From DAOUEH01 sp034430515 (GTDB lineage Bacteria > Chloroflexota > Dehalococcoidia > Dehalococcoidales > RBG-16-60-22), in assembly GCA_034430515.1 (NCBI GenBank), contig DAOUEP010000007.1:1-6857 (forward strand): DNA of 6,857 bases, in the 5' to 3' direction. Positions within the stretch are counted from its first letter, which is position 1; every line of letters starts with the position of its first letter. The notes below the pieces were generated by a model. The model worked only from the letters and a program-made list of their open reading frames with translations, had not been told where the DNA came from and made no database searches. This document shows positions 1 through 6,857 of this stretch, piece by piece. The position numbers and the translations under genes were made by a program.

Positions 1-317
1 AGCGCCGGGGCGACGATGCCGGCGCCGATGGAGTCGTAGCCGGGGGCGTGGTAGCGGGCCAGCTCCTCGCGGAGGATGAGGCGGTGAAACGGCGAGGCGT
101 CCTGCCCGCCGTATTCCTTGGGCCAGTGGAGCGAGAGCCAGCCGCGCCCGCCGAGTTTTTCGGCCATGGCGCGGTGGACGGCAATCCAGTCCGGCTGGCT
201 GGACATATCGAAGAAGGTGACCTTATTGGCGCGGTAGGCCGCCGGGGTCTCCTTCTCCAGGAAGGCGGCCACCTCCTCGCGAAAGGCCTCTTCTTCGGGA
301 CTGAAGGCGAAGTCCAC
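1..317 (-). CDS. Acyl-CoA dehydrogenase, N-terminal part (runs off the window)
   Basis: FAD-dependent acyl-CoA dehydrogenases introduce the alpha-beta double bond into an acyl-CoA, the first step of beta-oxidation, and pass electrons to an electron-transfer flavoprotein. Only the first 105 codons are present. They read as the helical N-terminal domain: an opening of type DFAFSPEEEAFREEV, then the hallmark GWLSLHWPKEYGG at residues 59-71, followed by LREELARYHAPG at 82-93. The start is GTG at 317-315, chosen because AAAGGAG lies 6 nt upstream and the next in-frame ATG is at codon 38, inside the conserved domain. The FAD-binding core and the catalytic glutamate lie outside the window, so chain-length or substrate class cannot be judged. 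It is the fourth gene of the minus-strand cluster, 124 nt after the hydratase/dehydrogenase fusion, with a palindromic repeat between them. The family call is secure; the substrate is unknown. Confidence 0.9.
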   Translation of the reverse strand, partial: MDFAFSPEEEAFREEVAAFLEKETPAAYRANKVTFFDMSSQPDWIAVHRAMAEKLGGRGWLSLHWPKEYGGQDASPFHRLILREELARYHAPGYDSIGAGIVAPA

Positions 318-323
318 GGAATA

Positions 324-330
324 CTCCTTT
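324..330 (-). promoter_or_regulatory. Shine-Dalgarno deciding a GTG start
   Basis: The minus strand reads AAAGGAG here, 6 nt before GTG at 317-315. A strong ribosome binding site at ideal distance supports the non-ATG start of the acyl-CoA dehydrogenase. Confidence 0.85.
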
Positions 331-343
331 AGTCTCGGCCTCG

Positions 344-429
344 GTCATTGCGAGGGCGAGAGCTCGCGGCAATCTCCAAATCCGTATTGGCAGATTGCTT
401 CGTCCTTCAGCGGAAGGACTCGCAATGAC
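344..429. repeat. Multi-branched palindromic repeat A in the gap between the fusion enzyme and the acyl-CoA dehydrogenase
   Basis: The ends are a perfect 11-bp inverted repeat: GTCATTGCGAG at 344-354 and CTCGCAATGAC at 419-429. Inside are smaller inverted pairs: GCGAG/CTCGC (356-360 with 363-367), GCAATCT/AGATTGC (369-375 with 392-398) and GTCCTTC/GAAGGAC (402-408 with 413-419). The element could fold as an outer stem with several arms, although the last arm shares base 419 with the outer stem. It starts 12 nt beyond the stop of the upstream gene and ends 13 nt before the Shine-Dalgarno of the next. The GTCATTGCGAG...CTCGCAATGAC termini resemble repeats I recall from intergenic regions of Dehalococcoidia and some other bacteria; this was not searched. 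No T-run flanks it, so it is not a classical terminator. Confidence 0.85.
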
Positions 430-441
430 GTCTTAAATCAT

Positions 442-2430
<1,989 letters not shown>

Positions 2431-2480
2431 CGCTCCATCCCCTTTTTCAGATTATTCGCTTGCGGCACGATAGTATCGCC

Positions 2481-2577
2481 TGTCATTCCCGGCTTCATAC
2501 CTGTCATTCCCGCGAAAGCGGGAATCCAGCGGGGAGGCCACGGGGTCTGGATTCCCCGGTCAAGCCGGGGAATGACA
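2481..2577. repeat. Palindromic repeat B, with an extra partial copy of its end, between the DUF35 gene and the fusion enzyme
   Basis: The core spans 2502-2577 and is closed by TGTCATTCC (2502-2510) pairing with GGAATGACA (2569-2577). Two strong hairpins lie inside: ATTCCCGC-GAAA-GCGGGAAT (2506-2525, 8-bp stem with a GNRA-type loop) and ATTCCCCGG/CCGGGGAAT (2551-2559 with 2565-2573, 5-nt loop). A further alternative pairing is GGAATCCAG (2521-2529) with CTGGATTCC (2547-2555). A second TGTCATTCCCGGCTT at 2481-2495 is a one-base-deleted complement of 2562-2577, so part of the element is duplicated or two copies are nested. The element begins 9 nt after the stop of the DUF35 gene and ends before the Shine-Dalgarno of the next gene. 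It resembles a TGTCATTCCCGC-type repeat I recall from many bacterial genomes; this was not searched. It has no terminator-like T-run. Confidence 0.85.
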
Positions 2578-2586
2578 TGAGCCTCC

Positions 2587-3102
2587 CTACTTCTTCACCG
2601 GCTCGAAGGCGTAGTAGACGCGCTTACACTCCTTGACGTCGCGCTTTATCTCCATGGGGTGGGCCGACACCTCGAAGCTGACGAACTGGACCTCATCGCC
2701 CTCCTTGACCTCGCCCTCCTTGCAGTTGACCAGGCGCCCCAGCAGGTGCTTGAGGGGCGTGCCCTCGCCGAAGGTGAGCCAGGCCATGATGAGCGGCGGG
2801 GGAAAGCCGAGCGGCGCCCCGGCCTGGGTCTCGGTGATAGCGACGACTTTAGCCTTCTTAGGCAGGTCGACCCACTCCAGGTTCTCCGACCAGCACTTGG
2901 GGCAGATGACCTGCGGCGGGAAGGCGATATGGCCGCAGTCCCGGCACTTGGTGGTGGTAAAGCGGCCGGCCCGCAGGTTATCGTAGAAGGGGTAGATGCG
3001 GTTGAGCTCCTGGGCCTCGAAGGGCCACATATCCATCTCGGAGACGTAGGTGCCTTCCAGGTGCGGCGTCCCGACGATGTTGGCGGTTTCGTAATCGGAC
3101 AT
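2587..3102 (-). CDS. Zinc-ribbon / OB-fold protein (DUF35 family), thiolase partner
   Basis: Proteins of this family (COG1545 type) pair a rubredoxin-like zinc ribbon with an OB-fold that can hold the CoA part of a thioester, and typically act as a subunit next to a thiolase-fold enzyme. Known examples are the archaeal thiolase/HMG-CoA synthase complex and the steroid side-chain enzymes ChsH2 and Ltp2. The 171-residue sequence has an N-terminal helix (LNRIYPFYDNLRAGRF, 33-48), the four zinc ligands C53, C56, C67 and C70 (CRDC...CPKC), and a beta-rich OB-fold from about 78 to 168. The first 30 or so residues extend beyond the usual core. The ATG is fixed by AAGGAG 6 nt upstream. The gene follows the thiolase by 33 nt, so the two are very probably co-transcribed and form a complex. 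No catalytic activity of its own is expected. The family is confident; the complex is inferred from context. Confidence 0.9.
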   Translation of the reverse strand: MSDYETANIVGTPHLEGTYVSEMDMWPFEAQELNRIYPFYDNLRAGRFTTTKCRDCGHIAFPPQVICPKCWSENLEWVDLPKKAKVVAITETQAGAPLGFPPPLIMAWLTFGEGTPLKHLLGRLVNCKEGEVKEGDEVQFVSFEVSAHPMEIKRDVKECKRVYYAFEPVKK

Positions 3103-3135
3103 TTTATTCTCCTTATCCAGCCTAACGTACAGTAT

Positions 3136-4329
3136 TTAGCTGACCGGCTCCCGGCCGTAGACGACGACGGTATGCTGGGCGCAGGTGCCGCTGAGGTTGT
3201 GGGTCAGGCCGAAGGCGGCGTCCTTGACCTGGTGCAGGGCGCGGCCCTGAAGCTGCTTGCATATCTCGATGGCCTGGCGCGCCCCGGACGCCCCGAAGGG
3301 GTGCCCGTAGACGAGCAGGCCGCCGTCGGTGTTGGTGGGGATGGCGCCGCCGATGCCGATGGCCCCGGAAGCCACGAACGGGCCGCCCTCGCCCTTCTTG
3401 CAGAAGCCCAGCTCCTCCAGCTCGATAATCTCGGAGATGGTGAAGCAGTCGTGGGTCTGGGCGACGTCGATGTCCTTGGGGGTCAGCCCGGCGTTCTTAT
3501 AGGCCGTCTCGCCGGCCACCTTGAGATGGGGCCACTCGGCCAGGGTGTCGCCGGGCCAGCCGGCGGACATGCTGTGGGTGGCGTGCTGGCCGGTGCCGCG
3601 CAGGTAGACCAGCGGCCGGTCGGTCATGGCTTTGGCGCGCTCCTCCGAGGCGATGATGATGGCCGAGGCGCCGTCGGAGAGGGGGCAGCAGTCGTAGAGG
3701 CCGAAGGGCTCGGCGATGATGCGCGCCTCCAGCGCCTCCTTCATGGTCAGCGTCCGCCCGCCGAAGTGTCCCTTGGGGCTGTCGGTGCCGTAGTTATAAT
3801 TCGTCACCGAGACGTGGGCCATCTGCTCCTTGGTGGTGCCGTATTTCTTCATGTGCATGCGGGCAATCATGGCGAAGAAGGGCGGCGGCACGCCCAGCCC
3901 CATCGCCGAATCCCAGTCGTGGTCGTTGACGGCCAGCTGGGTATAATTGGTCTCCCAGCGCTGCGGCAGGTAGACCTTCTCGGCGCCGGTTACCAGGATG
4001 ACCTCGGCGATGCCGCTCTCCACCAGCCCCTTGGCGACGATGACCGCCGAGTTGGAGCCGGCGCAGAGGGTGTCCAGCCGGATGCAGATGGAGGTGGGGC
4101 TGAGCCCCAGGCGGTGCACCACCAGCGGGGCGGTGTTCAGGGCGGAGGAGTGTCTCCCCGCCATGGTCGTAGCGATAATCAGGCCGTCGATATCGGCGGG
4201 TTTGAGGCCGGGGATGTCCTCGGCGCAGGCCACGGCGGCTTCCTGAACCATGTCCAGGATGGTGGCCTGCCGCACCCCGAACTTGCTCGTCCCCCCGCCG
4301 ACGATTACGGCGTTCTTTTTCTGTGCCAT
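3136..4329 (-). CDS. Thiolase-family acyl-CoA acetyltransferase (SCP2/archaeal type)
   Basis: Predicted to cleave 3-ketoacyl-CoA with CoA (last step of beta-oxidation) or to run the reverse condensation. The 397 residues are a full-length two-lobed thiolase fold. The nucleophile is C89 in TLCAGSNSA, so this is not a degenerate aldolase-like member lacking that cysteine. H293 in THDCFTISE is the HDxF motif typical of SCP2-type and archaeal thiolases, and H343 in YGHPFGASG is the HPxG histidine. The C-terminal motif is LSGTCAQH (379-386), unlike the CxGGG of classical thiolases; C383 may or may not act as the second cysteine. The ATG has AAAGGAG 8 nt upstream. It is the first gene of the minus-strand cluster, followed after 33 nt by the DUF35 protein, the usual companion of this thiolase subgroup. 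Acetoacetyl-CoA thiolase activity is an alternative to long-chain or branched substrates; the sequence alone does not decide. Confidence 0.9.
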   Translation of the reverse strand: MAQKKNAVIVGGGTSKFGVRQATILDMVQEAAVACAEDIPGLKPADIDGLIIATTMAGRHSSALNTAPLVVHRLGLSPTSICIRLDTLCAGSNSAVIVAKGLVESGIAEVILVTGAEKVYLPQRWETNYTQLAVNDHDWDSAMGLGVPPPFFAMIARMHMKKYGTTKEQMAHVSVTNYNYGTDSPKGHFGGRTLTMKEALEARIIAEPFGLYDCCPLSDGASAIIIASEERAKAMTDRPLVYLRGTGQHATHSMSAGWPGDTLAEWPHLKVAGETAYKNAGLTPKDIDVAQTHDCFTISEIIELEELGFCKKGEGGPFVASGAIGIGGAIPTNTDGGLLVYGHPFGASGARQAIEICKQLQGRALHQVKDAAFGLTHNLSGTCAQHTVVVYGREPVS

Positions 4330-4433
4330 GCGAATATCTCCTTTGCGTATTTGATTTTACTCAAGCCGTGCGGATGTTCTGAAGTGACATTGTGATAAAA
4401 CCGCCACCCATCCTCATTAGTCAGTCCGTATTA

Positions 4434-4462
4434 ATAATATCAGAAATAACCTCGGCAGGCAA
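4434..4462 (-). promoter_or_regulatory. Candidate sigma-70-type promoter for the thiolase-led cluster
   Basis: On the minus strand TTGCCT (4462-4457) is followed after exactly 17 nt by TATTAT (4439-4434), matching the -35 consensus at 4 of 6 and the -10 consensus at 5 of 6. Transcription would begin near 4427, giving a leader of about 98 nt before the thiolase ATG. AT-rich DNA can produce such matches by chance, so this is a prediction. Confidence 0.45.
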
Positions 4463-4510
4463 AGGGGAATTAAATATTTCATAAATCTTCCCGCAGACCG
4501 CCGCACCGCT

Positions 4511-4540
4511 TTACTCCCTCTTAGCGCCCTGTGCTATAAT
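4511..4540 (+). promoter_or_regulatory. Candidate dnaE promoter with extended -10
   Basis: A perfect TATAAT at 4535-4540 is preceded by TGC, an extended -10 (TGnTATAAT). The -35 is weak: TTACTC at 4511-4516 with an 18-nt spacer. Transcription would start around 4546-4548, leaving a leader of about 26 nt that just holds the ribosome binding site. The -10 also supplies an in-frame TAA that blocks any longer dnaE start. Confidence 0.7.
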
Positions 4541-4560
4541 CTGAAACAGCAGTCCAAGCC

Positions 4561-4566
4561 GGGGGG
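4561..4566 (+). promoter_or_regulatory. Non-canonical G-run ribosome binding site of dnaE
   Basis: Six G residues lie 6 nt before the ATG at 4573. This is a weaker Shine-Dalgarno match than the AAAGGAG and AAGGAG sites on most of the minus-strand genes, but it is at the right distance. No other in-frame start exists downstream of the TAA at 4537-4539. Confidence 0.6.
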
Positions 4567-4572
4567 AAACCA

Positions 4573-6857
4573 ATGTTTACCCACCTCCACGTGCACACCG
4601 AATACAGCCTGCTCGACGGGATGTGCCGCATCCACCAGCTCACCGCCCGGGCCAAAGAGCTGGGCATGGAGGCCCTGGCCATCACCGACCACGGCGCCAT
4701 GTACGGCGTCATCGAGTTCTACCAGGCCGCCCGAGAAGTCGGCATCAAGCCCATCATCGGCAGCGAGATTTACATCGCCCCCAACGGCCATCTCTCCCGC
4801 ACCGCCGGCGACAAGAACAACTACCACCTCGTCCTCCTGGCTAAAGACCAAACCGGCTACCAGAACCTCATCCAGCTGACCACCAAAGCCCACCTGGAGG
4901 GCTTCTACTACCGGCCGAGGGTGGATAAAGAGCTGCTGGCGCAGTACCACGAGGGCCTCATCGCCATGAGCGCCTGCCTGGCCGGCGAGATACCCCAGCT
5001 CATCCTGGCCCGCCACTACGACGAGGCCAGGGCGGCGGCCCGCTGGTACCAGGAGACCTTCGGGGACTTTTACCTGGAAATCATGCGCCACCCCATCCCC
5101 GAGGCGGAGGGGGTCAACAACTACCTCATCCAGATGAGCCGCGAGATGAACATCCCCCTGGTGGCCACCAACGACACGCACTACATCCGGCAGGAGGACG
5201 CCTCGGCCCACGACCTGCTCCTCTGCATCGGCACCAACTCCTCCATCCACGACGAGAAGCGCCTCAAGATGGCCGGTGACACCTTTTACCTGCGCAGTCC
5301 GGAGGAGATGGCCGAGCTTTTTAAAGACATCCCGGAGGCCATCGAGAACGCCGGTATCATCGCCGACAAATGCAACCTGGATTTGGAGTTCGGGCGGCTG
5401 CACCTGCCCGAAATCGAGCTGCCCGAGGGCAAGACCCCCGACGACTACCTCAGCGACCTCTGCCGCCAGAGCTTCCCCCGGTATTACCCCCACCCCACCC
5501 CGGAGATTGAGCAGCGCCTGGACTACGAGCTGGACGTCATCAAGCAGACCCAGTTCGCCAACTATTTCCTGGTCGTCTGGGATATTATCCGCTTCGTGAA
5601 AGAGCAGAAAATCCTCTTCGGCGTGCGCGGCTCGGCCGCCGCCAGCATCGTCCTCTACTGCCTGGGTATCACCCCCATCGACCCCCTGGAGCACGGCCTC
5701 GTCTTCGAGCGCTTCCTCAACATCGAGCGCCAGGAGATGCCCGATATCGACATGGATTTCCAGGACGACCGCCGCGACGAGGTCATCAACTACGTCTCAC
5801 AGAAGTACGGCCAGGACCACGTCGCCCAGATTATCACCTTCGGCACGCTGGGGGCGCGGGCGGCCATCCGCGACGTGGGGCGCGCCCTGGGGATGCCCTA
5901 CGGCGACGTCGACCGCGTGGCGCGCCTGGTGCCCGGCCTGCCCGGCATGACCCTGGGCAAGGCCATGGACGAGAACCCGGAGCTGAAAGCCATCTACCAG
6001 GAAGATGATATTATCCGCAACCTGGTCAATACCGCCCGCCGCGTCGAGGGCATCGCCCGCCACGCCTCCACCCACGCCGCCGGCGTCGTCATCTCCAGGG
6101 AGACCCTCACCGACTACGTCCCCCTGCAGCGCGGCGCCCGCACCGACAGCCAGGAGGCGGTGATGACCCAGTTCTCCATGGGCGACATCGCCCGTATCGG
6201 CCTGCTCAAGATGGACTTTCTGGGGCTGGCCAACCTGACCATTTTGGGCCGGGCGCGGGAGATTATCAAGGCCAATCACGGCGTGGACATCGACCTCTAC
6301 AACATCCCCATGGACGATAAAAAGACCTTTGACCTGCTGTCCTCCGGCGAGACGGCCGGGGTCTTCCAGCTGGAGGGCGGCGGCATGCGCCGCTACATCA
6401 AGGAGCTCAAGCCGACCACCTTCAGCGACATCGCCGCCATGGTGGCCCTCTACCGCCCCGGCCCCATGGAGCACATCCCCCGCTTCATCGCTTCCAAGCA
6501 CGGTCTCAAGCCGATTACCTACCCCCACCCCACCCTGGAGAATATCCTGCGCGAGACCTACGGCGTTATCGTCTACCAGGACCAGGTGCTCTTCATCGTG
6601 CGCGAGTTCGCCGGTTATTCCCTGGGCCAGGCCGATGTCTTCCGCAAGGCCATGGGCAAGAAGATACTGGAAACGATGAAGAAAGAGCGGCGCAGCTTCG
6701 TCGCCGGGGCTAAAAAGCAGGGCTATCCCAGCCAGCTGGCCGAGGAGGTCTTCGCCCTCATCGAGCCCTTCGCCGGCTACGCCTTCAACAAGGCGCACAG
6801 CGTCAGCTACGCCCTCATCGCCTACCAGACGGCCTACCTCAAGGCCAACTACCCGGC
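4573..6857 (+). CDS. dnaE: DNA polymerase III alpha subunit, N-terminal 761 codons (runs off the window)
   Basis: This is the catalytic subunit of the replicative DNA polymerase, family C. The reading frame is open from ATG 4573 to the window end; full-length relatives are about 1,150-1,200 residues, so roughly two thirds is present. The N-terminal PHP domain (about 1-205) keeps all nine expected metal ligands: H6, H8, D15, H40, E65, H85, C135, D201 and H203. The palm has RGSAAAS (352-358) and PDIDMDF, where D393 and D395 match E. coli D401 and D403; D548 in MDFLGL matches D555. Further family motifs are RHASTHAAG (496-504), YRPGPM, VYQDQV and FRKAMGKK, and the fragment ends near GYAFNKAHSVSYALIAYQTA. 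It is DnaE1-like rather than PolC: there is no inserted exonuclease domain and no OB-fold before PHP. The fingers end, the helix-hairpin-helix, the OB-fold and the clamp-binding tail are beyond the edge. It is transcribed divergently from the acyl-CoA cluster, so no functional link is implied. Confidence 0.97.
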   Translation, partial: MFTHLHVHTEYSLLDGMCRIHQLTARAKELGMEALAITDHGAMYGVIEFYQAAREVGIKPIIGSEIYIAPNGHLSRTAGDKNNYHLVLLAKDQTGYQNLIQLTTKAHLEGFYYRPRVDKELLAQYHEGLIAMSACLAGEIPQLILARHYDEARAAARWYQETFGDFYLEIMRHPIPEAEGVNNYLIQMSREMNIPLVATNDTHYIRQEDASAHDLLLCIGTNSSIHDEKRLKMAGDTFYLRSPEEMAELFKDIPEAIENAGIIADKCNLDLEFGRLHLPEIELPEGKTPDDYLSDLCRQSFPRYYPHPTPEIEQRLDYELDVIKQTQFANYFLVVWDIIRFVKEQKILFGVRGSAAASIVLYCLGITPIDPLEHGLVFERFLNIERQEMPDIDMDFQDDRRDEVINYVSQKYGQDHVAQIITFGTLGARAAIRDVGRALGMPYGDVDRVARLVPGLPGMTLGKAMDENPELKAIYQEDDIIRNLVNTARRVEGIARHASTHAAGVVISRETLTDYVPLQRGARTDSQEAVMTQFSMGDIARIGLLKMDFLGLANLTILGRAREIIKANHGVDIDLYNIPMDDKKTFDLLSSGETAGVFQLEGGGMRRYIKELKPTTFSDIAAMVALYRPGPMEHIPRFIASKHGLKPITYPHPTLENILRETYGVIVYQDQVLFIVREFAGYSLGQADVFRKAMGKKILETMKKERRSFVAGAKKQGYPSQLAEEVFALIEPFAGYAFNKAHSVSYALIAYQTAYLKANYP

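Noticed and set aside
344..429. tRNA-like cloverleaf or small RNA gene in repeat A
   Set aside because: The multi-arm fold is suggestive, but no T-loop, anticodon-arm or CCA-type signature fits. The 11-bp terminal inverted repeat with nested arms is better explained as an intergenic palindromic element.
2502..2577. Rho-independent terminator between the DUF35 gene and the fusion enzyme
   Set aside because: The hairpins are strong, but no T-run follows on the transcribed strand, and the multi-hairpin shape fits a repeat element better.
2659..4395. 578-codon plus-strand open frame opposite the DUF35 and thiolase genes
   Set aside because: It is antisense to two well-supported genes. Its protein is rich in G, A, V, D and L without any recognisable motif, as expected from the complement of GC-rich codons.
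4361..4417. 18-codon open frame in the leader upstream of the thiolase (minus strand, ATG at 4417)
   Set aside because: It has no Shine-Dalgarno sequence and no regulatory amino-acid run, and is short enough to occur by chance. A leader peptide is not supported.
4534..5694. 386-codon minus-strand open frame opposite dnaE
   Set aside because: It is antisense to the PHP and early palm coding sequence, has no family motif, and would begin inside a conserved gene. It is a codon-bias shadow.
5797..6798. 333-codon minus-strand open frame opposite dnaE
   Set aside because: It shows the same antisense GC pattern, with low-complexity G/V/D/A-rich translation and no plausible gene context.

Overview
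The window is GC-rich bacterial DNA with two back-to-back transcription units. A minus-strand gene cluster for acyl-CoA (beta-oxidation type) degradation fills about 1-4329. The first 761 codons of dnaE, the DNA polymerase III alpha subunit, run on the plus strand from 4573 to the window end. The polymerase sequence and the style of the intergenic palindromes remind me of Chloroflexota, particularly Dehalococcoidia. That is recall and inference only, since no search could be run.

Minus strand, in transcription order: a thiolase (4329-3136); a zinc-ribbon/OB-fold (DUF35-type) partner protein (3102-2587); a fused 3-hydroxyacyl-CoA dehydrogenase/enoyl-CoA hydratase (2430-442); and the first 105 codons of an acyl-CoA dehydrogenase (317 to beyond position 1). 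These supply all four chemical steps of one beta-oxidation turn: FAD-linked oxidation, hydration, NAD-linked oxidation and thiolysis. No acyl-CoA ligase or CoA-transferase is visible. Every minus-strand gene has a convincing Shine-Dalgarno sequence, which fixes its start.

Two of the three gaps inside this cluster, 2431-2586 and 318-441, are occupied by complex palindromic repeats of two different families. Each fits between the stop codon of one gene and the ribosome binding site of the next. The thiolase/DUF35 gap is only 33 nt and has no such insert.

Region 4330-4572 separates the two units and is AT-rich in its middle. It carries a good extended -10 promoter for dnaE and a plausible sigma-70-type promoter facing the thiolase.

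The DnaE fragment keeps all nine expected metal ligands of its PHP domain and the three polymerase aspartates, so it looks like a replicative polymerase with its own potential proofreading site. I see no phage, CRISPR, tRNA, rRNA or transposase gene. The content is mostly ordinary metabolism plus replication. The most notable points are the reversed, duplicated-domain architecture of the fusion enzyme, the thiolase/DUF35 pair and the intergenic palindromes.
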